From the NCBI RefSeq assembly GCF_030812885.1, contig NZ_JAUSTO010000015.1, positions 1-51,930 on the forward strand: DNA of 51,930 nucleotides. Direction: 5' to 3'. The stretch is from Moryella indoligenes. GTDB taxonomy: Bacteria; Bacillota; Clostridia; Lachnospirales; Lachnospiraceae. The position numbers and the translations under genes were made by a program. How positions within the stretch are numbered: the first letter of the stretch is position 1; the number at the start of each line of letters is the position of its first letter. Under the pieces are notes generated by a model. That model had not been told where the DNA came from. It did no database searches and saw only the letters and a program-made list of their open reading frames with translations. This document shows, in pieces, positions 26,195-34,452 of this stretch.

Positions 26195-27406
26195 ATGGCC
26201 GGTCTTGAACAATACAAATACGCAGAAGAAAAAATGCGCCCCCGCAGGCGAAGCGACAGAAAGAAAAAAAAGAGCGGAAGCTTCCTGCTTCACTATCTCC
26301 TTCCCTTTGTACTGATCAATTTTCTGATCTTCTACCTCGTAACAGTACAGCCGGGCTTCGATCTGAAGATTGATGACCCCGGCGACTATAAGAGTGCCAA
26401 AATCAGCATTCAGCTGGAGCGCCGTCTTCCCCTCGGAAATTTCACGGTAAAGCTGGACGACGTTCCCGTGGAGATGGAACGACAGTCCAAAAAACTCTAC
26501 ACCGCATCCGTTGAGCGAAACGGAACGCTGGAGGTCACCGTCAGCTATAAAAACGGAATGTCCCGAACAAAATACGAGCACATCAGCACCATTGACGACG
26601 CTCCACCCGTAATTGTCGGCGAGGAGCTGGATCAGACAATGCTCACCGTCTCCTTCGAGGACGCGCAGTCCGGCGTAAACTTTGCCTCTGTCTACGCGGT
26701 CGATGCCGACGGCACGCAGATAGCTCCCCTGAATCTCGACGAGAAGGAGCAGACCGCAAGCTTTCAGGTTCTCACCAGCAGCCTGGAAGTTCACGCTGCC
26801 GATCACTGCGGCAACGAGGCGATCTCCAACTACGACAATCTGGATCTCCTCGGTAACAGCGGCGCAGACCGCTCCGGCGACTACAACACCTACGGCAGAG
26901 AGAACAGCAGCTCAAGGAGCAGCACGACCGCAAGCTCCTCTGAAAAAAGTGAGTCTAGGGCTGAGACGAAAGCAAGCTCTTCTACAAAGAGCGAGACCAA
27001 GGCTGAGACTAAGGCAAGCTCCTCTACAAAAAACGAGACCAGGGCTGAGACGAAAGCAAGCTCCTCTACAAAGAGCGAGACCAAGGCTGAGACGAAAGCA
27101 AGCTCCTCCACAAAGAGCGAGACCAAGGCCGAGACGAAGGCCAGCTCCTCTACAAAGAGCGAGACCAAGGCTGAGACGAAGGCCAGCTCCTCCACAAAGA
27201 GCGAGACCAAGACTGAGTCCACGGCTGAAAGCAGGCCCGAAACAAAGGCCCAGATTCCGGAGACAGAAGCAAAGCCGGGCCCGGCTCCGGCAGCTCCGAT
27301 TCCGGAAGAGCACACCGCTCCGACAATCGCACCGAGGAGCGGCAGCCCGGAAGGCTCCGCCCATGCCGGAGGCAGTGCAACAGTCGAGGCGCTCCCCGTC
27401 AATTGA
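26195..27406 (+). CDS. Membrane-anchored protein with Ig-like region and Ser/Lys/Glu repeats
   Basis: A 403-residue protein not assigned to a named family. A short basic cytoplasmic N terminus (KKKK) precedes one membrane helix (about residues 28-48), giving an outside-facing type II protein. Residues 55-215 look beta-rich and Ig-like (IDDAPPVIVGEEL, FEDAQSGVNFASVYAVDADG). Residues about 235-345 are a low-complexity stalk of six near-identical 14-residue units (ASSSTKSETKAETK), followed by a Pro-rich tail with no LPxTG motif. AAGGAG lies five bases before the ATG. It probably spans or lines the cell wall. Confidence 0.75.
   Translation: MAGLEQYKYAEEKMRPRRRSDRKKKKSGSFLLHYLLPFVLINFLIFYLVTVQPGFDLKIDDPGDYKSAKISIQLERRLPLGNFTVKLDDVPVEMERQSKKLYTASVERNGTLEVTVSYKNGMSRTKYEHISTIDDAPPVIVGEELDQTMLTVSFEDAQSGVNFASVYAVDADGTQIAPLNLDEKEQTASFQVLTSSLEVHAADHCGNEAISNYDNLDLLGNSGADRSGDYNTYGRENSSSRSSTTASSSEKSESRAETKASSSTKSETKAETKASSSTKNETRAETKASSSTKSETKAETKASSSTKSETKAETKASSSTKSETKAETKASSSTKSETKTESTAESRPETKAQIPETEAKPGPAPAAPIPEEHTAPTIAPRSGSPEGSAHAGGSATVEALPVN
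26960..27211 (+). repeat. Six 42-bp tandem repeats within a coding region
   Basis: Six in-frame 42-bp copies differ at only a few positions per unit and encode 14-residue repeats. The near-identity at DNA level suggests recent expansion and potential length variation between strains. Confidence 0.9.
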
Positions 27407-27451
27407 ACTTTCTATTTTCTCTCATTCGATATCTCTCCTTCCCAACGCGCA

Positions 27452-27493
27452 AAAAACAGCTGTCAGAATTCATTCCTTCTGACAGCTGTTTTT
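27452..27493. terminator. Bidirectional terminator between the repeat protein and malQ
   Basis: AAAAACAGCTGTCAGAA (27452-27468) and TTCTGACAGCTGTTTTT (27477-27493) form a perfect stem with an 8-nt loop, with A-run and T-run on opposite sides. It serves both convergent genes. Confidence 0.93.
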
Positions 27494-27527
27494 ATTTTAC
27501 TCTGTAAAAATTTTCGACAGCGAGAGC

Positions 27528-29087
27528 TTATTTTGATCCCTCAGCTCCGCCTGTCTGTCTCCCGTATATTTCGCTCAGCATATTGCAGTGCCAGATCAGC
27601 TGCTCATCAAATTCGTGCGATAGCATGCGCCAGCGCCAGTTTCCACCGGCCGCAGAGGGCGTATTGATTCTCGCCTCCTCTCCTGCCCCGAGATAGTCCC
27701 ACATGGGAATGATCACCGTATCTGCCACACTGGCCAGCACCGTGCGAATACAGTCCCAGTAGAGCTCATGCTCCGGCGTGTGCTCACTGCCCTGATAGCG
27801 TATCATCCGAAGCCGCAGTTCCCCACTCTGGCTGCGTATCCAGGCCATCAGCGGCTCATTGTCGTGTGTGCCCGTATAAGCCACGCAGCTCCGCCCATAG
27901 TTGTGCGGAAGATACAGGTTCTGATGATCCGAATTGTAGGCAAATTCCAGCACCTTCATCGATGGGAAGCCCGTATCCCTGACAAGCTGGATTACACTGT
28001 CTGTGAGAAGCCCAAGATCCTCCGCAATGATCGGAAGCTTCGGAAAATGTTTTCTCAGCGCACGGAAAAAGTCTATTCCCGGCCCCGGCTCCCACACTCC
28101 GCTCCTTGCATCAGACTCCTTTGCGGAAATCGCGTAGTACTCATCAAAGGCACGGAAGTGATCCACACGGACAACGTCGTACACAGAAAACGCGTACTCC
28201 ATGCGGCGTATCCACCAGGCATAGCCGCTTTTTCTGTGATGATTCCAGTCGTAGAGCGGATTGCCCCAGAGCTGACCGTCCGGAGAGAAGTAGTCCGGAG
28301 GACAGCCTGCAAGCTTCAGAGGCTTTGCATCCGTATCCATCTGAAACAGCTCCGGGTGCGCCCAGGCATCCGCAGAATCCTGCGATACATAGATCGGCAT
28401 ATCTCCTATTATCTGCACGCCGTTCCGGTTCGCATAGCCCTTCAGCTTCCTCCACTGAAAGTGAAAGACAACCTGTACCCACTCATAAAATGCGAGCTCC
28501 TGTGCGTGCTGCTCCCGGAACTGTTCCAAAGCTGCCCTTTCTCTGAGCCGCAGCGCATCCTCCCACTCACTGAAGCAGCTGCCGCCCTGCGCCGTCTTGA
28601 TCGTCTGATAGAGACAGTAGTTCCGCGTCTCCTCATTCAGGGCACTCAACTCCGCCTCATAGCGTGCCTTCGTCAGCTGTCCTGCTGACGCCTCGCTCTC
28701 CTGATCCTGTGTCAGTCCCTCTTGAATTACCTGAAAGTTATGAAAGGCCTCCCGGAGCGCCCGCTCCCGGTTCTCCCAGAGCTTCCCATAGTCAACATAG
28801 CGGGGATCTGCACCCCAATCCATGTTTTCCAGCATCTCACGCCGCAGGAGCCCCTGCTCAGCCAGCTCATCCAGATCTATAAAGTAAGGGTTCCCCGCAA
28901 AGGAGGAGAAGGACTGATACGGTGAATCTCCGTACCCAGTCGGCCCCAGCGGCAAGATCTGCCAGTAACTCTGTCCCGCCCGCTTCAGTCTGTCTACAAA
29001 TTCATATGCCTTCGCCGAAAAGCAGCCTGTTCCGTAGTTGCCGGGCAAACTGAATATCGGCATCAGTATTCCGCACGCTCTCTTCAT
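27528..29087 (-). CDS. malQ: 4-alpha-glucanotransferase (amylomaltase)
   Basis: A 519-residue GH77 enzyme that transfers alpha-1,4-glucan segments between maltodextrins. It starts with the family pattern GILMPIFSLPGNYGTG and has QILPLGPTGYGDSPYQ. The catalytic residues are intact: the nucleophile Asp in VRVDHFRAF, the acid/base Glu in PIIAEDLG, and the third Asp in YTGTHDNEPL. The length is normal. Its start overlaps the stop of the GlgB homologue by four bases (ATGA), so the two proteins are made together from one message. This is the functional partner with which the catalytically dead GlgB homologue should be considered. Confidence 0.96.
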   Translation of the reverse strand: MKRACGILMPIFSLPGNYGTGCFSAKAYEFVDRLKRAGQSYWQILPLGPTGYGDSPYQSFSSFAGNPYFIDLDELAEQGLLRREMLENMDWGADPRYVDYGKLWENRERALREAFHNFQVIQEGLTQDQESEASAGQLTKARYEAELSALNEETRNYCLYQTIKTAQGGSCFSEWEDALRLRERAALEQFREQHAQELAFYEWVQVVFHFQWRKLKGYANRNGVQIIGDMPIYVSQDSADAWAHPELFQMDTDAKPLKLAGCPPDYFSPDGQLWGNPLYDWNHHRKSGYAWWIRRMEYAFSVYDVVRVDHFRAFDEYYAISAKESDARSGVWEPGPGIDFFRALRKHFPKLPIIAEDLGLLTDSVIQLVRDTGFPSMKVLEFAYNSDHQNLYLPHNYGRSCVAYTGTHDNEPLMAWIRSQSGELRLRMIRYQGSEHTPEHELYWDCIRTVLASVADTVIIPMWDYLGAGEEARINTPSAAGGNWRWRMLSHEFDEQLIWHCNMLSEIYGRQTGGAEGSK

Positions 29088-31603
29088 TCTGATTTTTCCA
29101 TTCCCCGCAGAGTATCCAGTGTCCGCATTGCGCTGTCTCTTGCAGCTGCCGCCGTTTTTACCGCATTTTTCTTTGCGGCTGATGCTGTCTTTGCGGCACT
29201 TTTCTTTGCGGCTGATGCTGTCTTTACTGCTGTGTCCCTTGCGGCCGCCGCCGTCTTCACCGCGGTATCCGCTGCGGCTGATGCTGTCTTTACCGCCGTG
29301 TCCTTTGCAGTGGAAGCTTTCTTTACAAGACTCTCCACCGCTTTGCCTGCGCCCTGCTTTCCGCTTTTCTGTCTCTTTGCCGCAGAAAGTGCTGTCTTTT
29401 CACTGCCAGCCGCATTTCCTCCTGTATTCTTCACCGCTCTCCGCTTACAGGAGAAGATCACCACCGAGTGCGCCGGAAGCTTGATCGTAATCCCCTCATC
29501 TCTCTCATCCACCTCGAGATTCTTTGCAGGCAGTGCGCGCATATTCAGAAGACCGCTTCCACCGTACTCCTCACGATCGGAGTTGAAAAGCTCACGGAAG
29601 CTGCCATGAAAGGGCACGCCGACATTAAACTTCGGATATTCCTTCCCGGTGAAATTCACCACCACCAGAAGTTCCTCCGCCTCATCCTTTGTCTTCCTGA
29701 GGAAGGCGACAACATTTTCCTCCCAGGAATGGCAGTTCAGCCACTCAAAGCCCGCAGGATCGTCGTCCTGACGCCACAGCGCTGCATGCTCCAGATAAAA
29801 GCGGTTCAGGTCCCGCGCATAGTCCTGCATATGGCGGTGCAACGGGTAGTCCAGAAGCTCCCACTCCACACCTCTCTCTGCGCTCCACTCATCTATCATG
29901 CCAAATTCCTGACCGCTGAAAATGAGCTTTTTCCCGGGATGAGCCATAAAAAAGCCGAGCGCTGCGCGAAGATTTGCAAAGCGCTCCTCAAAATTCTCTC
30001 CGGGCAATCTGTGAATCAATGAAGGGGCCCCCTCTGCTGTCACCGCATGGGAGAGCGGCAGTATAAAATTCTCACTGTACTGATACAGCAGAGAATAGGT
30101 CAGCTCTCCGTAGTGTTCGCTGCGCTCATACTCCGACCTCTGCATGTAGTTCAGGAAACCGTGTGCCCAGCCCGTATTCCAGCGATAATCAAAGCCCAGC
30201 CCATTCTCTTTCACTGGCTTCGTGGTGAGCGCATACTCCGCAGAGCCATCTGCAATGAGCAGTACTCCCGGACAGAGACGGTGCATCACCGTGCTCAGCT
30301 GGCGGATGAAGGAGAGTCCGTCCAGATTCTCTCCTCCGCCGTAAATATTGGAGCGCACGCCGTCCGCTCCGTTGAAGTACAGGATTGAGGACATATCCAT
30401 AACCCGGATTCCATCCACATGGTACTGCTTTGCCCAGAACAGCGCATTCGCGACGAGAAAATTCCGCACCTCCGGCCTGGCAAAATGAAAGACCTCTGTC
30501 TCTGCCTGACCTCCCGGAAGCTCATAGAGCGCTGTCCCGTCAAAATGTGCCAGTGCAAAATCATCCTTCGGGAAGCGCGCGGCGTTCCAGTCCAGAATGA
30601 CACCGATCCCCTCCTTATGGAGATGGTTCACAAAATACATGAAGTCCTCGGGCGATCCTAGGCGCGCGGTCAGTGCATAGTATCCCGTCGTCTGATAGCC
30701 AAGCGAAGCGTCCAGTGGATACTCCATCACGGGCATCAGCTCCACGTGCGTGTAATGCATATCCTTCATATAAGCTGCAAGCTTCTCTGCGAGCGCGCGG
30801 CCGGAAAGCGCCGGATCCCAGCTGCACAGATTCAGCTCATAGATCGAGAGTGGACAGCCGTGCTTTTTCTTCACATTCTCGCTCCGCTTCCTCAGCCACT
30901 CTGCATCCTCCCAGCCAAAATCCCACTTTGCTGTCACAATGGAGGCTGTCTTTGGACGAAGCTCCGCGGCAAAGGCATAGGGATCCGCCTTTAAGAAGAT
31001 CTCGCGTGTCTTCGTCTTGATCTCATACTTATAGATCTCTCCTGCCTCTATGCCCGGAATAAAGAGCTGAAAGATGCCGGAGTCTCCGAGACGGCGCATC
31101 TGGTGGCGCCGTCCGTCCCAGTCATTAAAATCTCCCACCACGGACACACGCATCGCGTTCGGAGCCCACACGGAGAAGCCAATGCCCTCCACACTGCCGC
31201 GTTTTTCCGGATGCGCACCCATCTTTTTGTATATCTCCACATGATTTCCCGCAGCAAATTTCTTCAAATCCGAGCTCTCATAGAGAGGCGCAAAGGCGTA
31301 GGGATCGTCGATCTCCTCCTCCCGTCCGTCCTCATAAATAATGTGCAGACGATAGCTCACCTGCTTTCGTCCCCGGATGAGACAGGCAAAAAAACCGTTC
31401 TCATCCTCTCTCTCCATCTCCACGCTGCCGCCCGCACCGGAGAGCAGGGCCTCTATCCGCTGTGCCGTCGGAACAAAGACCTGTATCAGCACACCCTCCT
31501 CCACCGGATGTGCGCCGAGTATCGCGTGCGGATTCTCAGATTCTGAGTAAACCAGCTCCTCCACCGCACTCCAGTCCATCAAATCATACAAAAGCTTATC
31601 CAT
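29084..31603 (-). CDS. GlgB-like branching-enzyme homologue lacking all catalytic residues
   Basis: An 839-residue protein with complete GlgB architecture: two N-terminal CBM48-like beta domains (about 15-110 and 125-215), a GH13 barrel (about 250-600) and a C-terminal beta domain (about 620-720). Flanking motifs are well kept (HVELMPVMEYPLDASLGYQ, GIGVILDW, YHVDGIRV, SSILYFNGADG), but the active site is not. The nucleophile Asp of RVDAV is Met402 (RVMDM), the AEEST Glu pair is Asp-Gly (ADGSA, 451-455), and the third Asp of LSHDE is Ala520 (LSHAV). DWVPGHF has also become DWNAARF. Residues 757-833 add seven 11-mer Ala/Lys repeats. The frame is intact with GGAGG before the ATG. It is a probable pseudoenzyme that still binds glucan. 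Confidence 0.88.
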   Translation of the reverse strand: MDKLLYDLMDWSAVEELVYSESENPHAILGAHPVEEGVLIQVFVPTAQRIEALLSGAGGSVEMEREDENGFFACLIRGRKQVSYRLHIIYEDGREEEIDDPYAFAPLYESSDLKKFAAGNHVEIYKKMGAHPEKRGSVEGIGFSVWAPNAMRVSVVGDFNDWDGRRHQMRRLGDSGIFQLFIPGIEAGEIYKYEIKTKTREIFLKADPYAFAAELRPKTASIVTAKWDFGWEDAEWLRKRSENVKKKHGCPLSIYELNLCSWDPALSGRALAEKLAAYMKDMHYTHVELMPVMEYPLDASLGYQTTGYYALTARLGSPEDFMYFVNHLHKEGIGVILDWNAARFPKDDFALAHFDGTALYELPGGQAETEVFHFARPEVRNFLVANALFWAKQYHVDGIRVMDMSSILYFNGADGVRSNIYGGGENLDGLSFIRQLSTVMHRLCPGVLLIADGSAEYALTTKPVKENGLGFDYRWNTGWAHGFLNYMQRSEYERSEHYGELTYSLLYQYSENFILPLSHAVTAEGAPSLIHRLPGENFEERFANLRAALGFFMAHPGKKLIFSGQEFGMIDEWSAERGVEWELLDYPLHRHMQDYARDLNRFYLEHAALWRQDDDPAGFEWLNCHSWEENVVAFLRKTKDEAEELLVVVNFTGKEYPKFNVGVPFHGSFRELFNSDREEYGGSGLLNMRALPAKNLEVDERDEGITIKLPAHSVVIFSCKRRAVKNTGGNAAGSEKTALSAAKRQKSGKQGAGKAVESLVKKASTAKDTAVKTASAAADTAVKTAAAARDTAVKTASAAKKSAAKTASAAKKNAVKTAAAARDSAMRTLDTLRGMEKSE
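29105..29335 (-). repeat. Seven 33-bp units encoding 11-residue repeats
   Basis: The units read ESLVKKASTAK, DTAVKTASAAA, DTAVKTAAAAR, DTAVKTASAAK, KSAAKTASAAK, KNAVKTAAAAR and DSAMRTLDTLR. An 11-residue period is typical of long amphipathic helices that lie on membranes, lipid bodies or other surfaces (LEA, perilipin and synuclein-type proteins). Family membership is not implied. Confidence 0.85.
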
Positions 31604-31725
31604 TTTGACTCCTCCGATACCGCGTTTGAATTTTCTATCAGCAGTTTACCATTCCTCGCCCGCTTTTTCCATGGAATCCGCCGCTTTTCCTTGCGCATCC
31701 GGGCAGAAAGTTCTAAACTACTGAT

Positions 31726-31766
31726 GTGCCAGAATCCTGGCACTCATGTCCGCGCAGCCTCGGACA
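31726..31766. promoter_or_regulatory. Two adjacent inverted repeats upstream of the signal peptidase gene
   Basis: GTGCCAG-AATC-CTGGCAC (31726-31743) and TGTCCG-N8-CGGACA (31747-31766) follow each other in the 229-nt divergent region. The second is followed by TTTATTATTATTG and may act as a weak terminator. A candidate promoter, TTGCGC (31691-31696), 17 nt, TAAACT (31714-31719), would place both in the leader RNA. Confidence 0.45.
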
Positions 31767-31832
31767 TTTATTATTATTGTACAGAAGAGTTCTCGCCTGC
31801 ACCGCAGTGCCGGGACGGAATAAGAGGAAACC

Positions 31833-32402
31833 ATGACAGAACAGAACAGACAGACACATGCGCACCCTGACCGGACTGCAGAGCTGAAAAAAGAACTGCT
31901 CAGCTGGATTCAGATCATCGTCTGTGCCGCGGTGATTGCCTTCCTGCTGAACAGCTTTATCATAGCCAACTCCCGCGTCCCCTCCGCCTCCATGGAAAAT
32001 ACCATCATGACGGGTGACCGCGTGATCGGCTCGAGACTCAGCTATAAATTCTTTGGAGATCCGAAGCGCGGAGATATCATCATCTTCCGCTGGCCGGACA
32101 ATGAGAAGATTCTCTTTGTGAAGCGCATCATCGGTCTTCCCGGCGACACGGTAGAGATCAGAGACGGCGCGGTCTACCTGAACGGCTCAGAGACTGCCCT
32201 CGAAGAGCCCTATCTCAGGGAGCCCATGATCGCAGAGCCGGATATGAGCTTCACCGTGCCGGAAAATGCTTACTTCTGCATGGGCGACAACAGAAATGAG
32301 TCCATGGACGCCCGCTACTGGAAGAACACCTTCGTGTACCGCGACAAAATACTTGCCAAGGTTCTGTTCCGCTACTGGCCGGGCATCCGCGCAATCCACT
32401 GA
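31833..32402 (+). CDS. lepB: Signal peptidase I
   Basis: A 189-residue type I signal peptidase with a single N-terminal membrane helix (about 23-45), the usual Gram-positive form. The catalytic Ser53 is in VPSASMENT and the general base Lys97 in FVKRIIGLPGD. The conserved box E region, CMGDNRNESMDARYW, is near the C terminus. It cleaves signal peptides from exported proteins on the outer face of the membrane. AGAGG precedes the ATG. The corA-like gene starts 4 nt after its stop, so the two are probably co-transcribed. Confidence 0.95.
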   Translation: MTEQNRQTHAHPDRTAELKKELLSWIQIIVCAAVIAFLLNSFIIANSRVPSASMENTIMTGDRVIGSRLSYKFFGDPKRGDIIIFRWPDNEKILFVKRIIGLPGDTVEIRDGAVYLNGSETALEEPYLREPMIAEPDMSFTVPENAYFCMGDNRNESMDARYWKNTFVYRDKILAKVLFRYWPGIRAIH

Positions 32403-32406
32403 CGCC

Positions 32407-33237
32407 ATGCAAAAAGTCATCTATTCATCAGAAATTCCGGCTTATGGGGAATATATCGAGTCCTCCGTGATACACTATCTCTCAGAGGGGCAGTTCGCCC
32501 CCTGTGAGAGCTTCGATTACTACACGATACTCTGCTTCGACTGGTACGATCTTCAGGACCCCAGCGCAGAGCCGTCACAGATCCTCATCTACTTTGACCG
32601 GGATGATCTCTTCTTTCTCTGCGAGAACAAAAACTCCTACGATGTCGCCTGTCAGTACTTTGCAGCAGCAGAGCAAAATGAGCGTGCCCTCTATCTGTTC
32701 TTCAGAAATCTGTTCCGCGGGCATATTGAGAACCTGGAGCGCATCGAAGATCAGCTCGAGGCGCTGGACCTGGCGGTGCTCTCCGGGCAGACAGACGGTG
32801 AATTGAAGGAGCAGATCGTCAGGATACGGCATGAGCTGTACCGACTGAAGCGCTACTATGACCGCTTCGACTCAGCCTTTGAGACCTTCTATGAGAACGA
32901 CAATGCGCTCGTGAGCGAAGCCGGACTGAGCTACTTCAATACGCTTCACAACAGAGTGCTCGAGCTCTGCTCCGATGTGCAGAGCATGCGGGAATACAAC
33001 AATCAGATCAAGGACTCCTACCAGTCTCAGATTGAGAGTGAAAAGAACGATATCATAAAGACCTTCACCATGGTCACCTCCATCTTCATGCCCCTGACCC
33101 TGCTCGTCGGCTGGTACGGTATGAATCTTCAGATGCCGGAGTTTCAGTGGAAATACGGCTATCCCATCATTATTGTCGTATGTCTTCTGATCTGCCTCAT
33201 CTGGTACTGGATCTTCAAGAAAAAGCGCTGGCTCTGA
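32407..33237 (+). CDS. CorA-like divalent cation transporter
   Basis: A 276-residue protein with a long alpha-helical cytoplasmic N-terminal domain. It ends in two membrane helices with the pore signature YGMN (Gly238-Met239-Asn240) and an MPEF loop, as in CorA Mg2+/Co2+ channels. The length is a little short of typical CorA (about 315), mostly in the N-terminal domain. The ATG at 32407 lies just after the lepB stop; the open frame extends back into lepB but without homology. The stop codon sits inside the downstream terminator hairpin. Confidence 0.87.
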   Translation: MQKVIYSSEIPAYGEYIESSVIHYLSEGQFAPCESFDYYTILCFDWYDLQDPSAEPSQILIYFDRDDLFFLCENKNSYDVACQYFAAAEQNERALYLFFRNLFRGHIENLERIEDQLEALDLAVLSGQTDGELKEQIVRIRHELYRLKRYYDRFDSAFETFYENDNALVSEAGLSYFNTLHNRVLELCSDVQSMREYNNQIKDSYQSQIESEKNDIIKTFTMVTSIFMPLTLLVGWYGMNLQMPEFQWKYGYPIIIVVCLLICLIWYWIFKKKRWL

Positions 33238-33248
33238 GCCGGCGCTTT
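33222..33248. terminator. Bidirectional terminator overlapping the corA stop codon
   Basis: AAAGCGC-t-GGCTC / GAGCC-g-GCGCTTT form a stem spanning the CorA stop (33235-33237). The T-run is better on the minus strand (TTTTTC), serving the aroC operon, than on the plus strand. Confidence 0.78.
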
Positions 33249-33266
33249 CTGTATACCATCTCGCTA

Positions 33267-34442
33267 TTATTCCACTCCATATACTCTCTTCAGACTGTCG
33301 AGACGTGAGAGCGCATTTCGCATCAGCATATCCAGAAGAACCATGTTGGCCATGCACTCCACAACGACAACGGCCCGGGGGACGATCACCGGATCATGCC
33401 GCCCGCGGATCTCTATCTCCGTCTCTTCTCCGGCCCGGGTGACTGTCCGCTGCCGTTTCGCAATGGACGGCGTCGGCTTCACCGCTGCCGTAAAGAAGAT
33501 CTCGCTCCCGTCCGAAATACCGCCGAGCACTCCGCCTGCATGATTGCTGCGCTTTGCAACGCCGGACTGTGTTCCCGCGCCCCGGAGCTCTGCTCCCTTG
33601 CAGTCTTCGTCCGCAACTGTACCGCCTGACTTTTCTCTCCCCGCGGCGCAAAAGCTGTCATTATTCTCACTCCCAGAGAGCGCAGCCGCAGCAAATCCAC
33701 TTCCGAACTGAATCCCCTTCACTGCTCCTATACTCATGACAGCTTTTGCAAGCTCTGCATCCAGCTTATCGAACACAGGCTCCCCGAGTCCCGCCGGTAC
33801 GCCGCGTATGCTGCATGCGATCTCTCCGCCGGCAGAATCCCCTCTGCCCATGAGCTCCTCCAGGTACTTCTCTGCGCGCTCCGCTGCCGCTGTATCCGGC
33901 ATCCACAGCGAATTCAGGCTGCACGCAGAGAGTGTCCGCTGTCCCGGCGTCACCCTGACCGGACCGATGCGCTCCGTCCAAGCCTGCGTCTCTACCCCAA
34001 AGCTCTTCAGCACTGCCGCCGCCACGGCTCCCCCGATGACGCGCCCCAGCGTCTCTCTGCCGGAGCTTCTCCCACCGCCGCGGTAATCCCGGAAGCCATA
34101 TTTCTGATCGTAGCAAAAATCTGCGTGACCCGGCCGGTAGCAGTCCCGGACAGTGCTGTAATCCCCTGAATGCTGATCCGTATTCTGCACCAGCACGGCG
34201 ATGGGAGTACCCGTAGTCCTCCCCTCAAAGACACCGGACAAAATCCGGCAGCGGTCTGCCTCCTGCCGTGCAGTCACAAAGCGCGAGCGCCCCGGTCTCC
34301 TCCGGTCCAGATAGCACTGCAGCAGCTCCTCGGAGAGCAGAACTCCGGCCGGACAGCCGTCAATCACCGCACCGAGTGCCGCGCCGTGCGATTCACCGAA
34401 GGTCGTGACCCGGAACAGTGTTCCGTATGTATTTCCTGCCAT
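33267..34442 (-). CDS. aroC: Chorismate synthase
   Basis: A 391-residue enzyme that makes chorismate from EPSP using reduced FMN, the last shikimate step. Family motifs include GESHGAALGAVIDGCPAG, RRRPGRSRFVTARQEAD, YRGGGRSSGRETLGRV and HAGGVLGGISDGSEI. Compared with the usual sequence around N-D-x-F...T-N-x-A-G-G, there is an insertion of about 30 residues rich in Gly, Glu and Lys (residues about 265-296). The ATG at 34442 has GGGAG upstream and begins the standard MAGNTYG; an upstream in-frame codon at 34508 is rejected. It follows the lactonase-fold gene by 10 nt. Confidence 0.95.
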   Translation of the reverse strand: MAGNTYGTLFRVTTFGESHGAALGAVIDGCPAGVLLSEELLQCYLDRRRPGRSRFVTARQEADRCRILSGVFEGRTTGTPIAVLVQNTDQHSGDYSTVRDCYRPGHADFCYDQKYGFRDYRGGGRSSGRETLGRVIGGAVAAAVLKSFGVETQAWTERIGPVRVTPGQRTLSACSLNSLWMPDTAAAERAEKYLEELMGRGDSAGGEIACSIRGVPAGLGEPVFDKLDAELAKAVMSIGAVKGIQFGSGFAAAALSGSENNDSFCAAGREKSGGTVADEDCKGAELRGAGTQSGVAKRSNHAGGVLGGISDGSEIFFTAAVKPTPSIAKRQRTVTRAGEETEIEIRGRHDPVIVPRAVVVVECMANMVLLDMLMRNALSRLDSLKRVYGVE

Positions 34443-34452
34443 CCTTTCTCCC

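Noticed and set aside
26960..27211. Possible CRISPR-like array
   Set aside because: Units are contiguous with no spacers, lie in frame inside a coding sequence and have no cas genes nearby.
26890..27402. Minus-strand frame over the 42-bp repeats
   Set aside because: An artefact of repeat composition (repeated Val/Ser/Leu), with no ribosome binding site.
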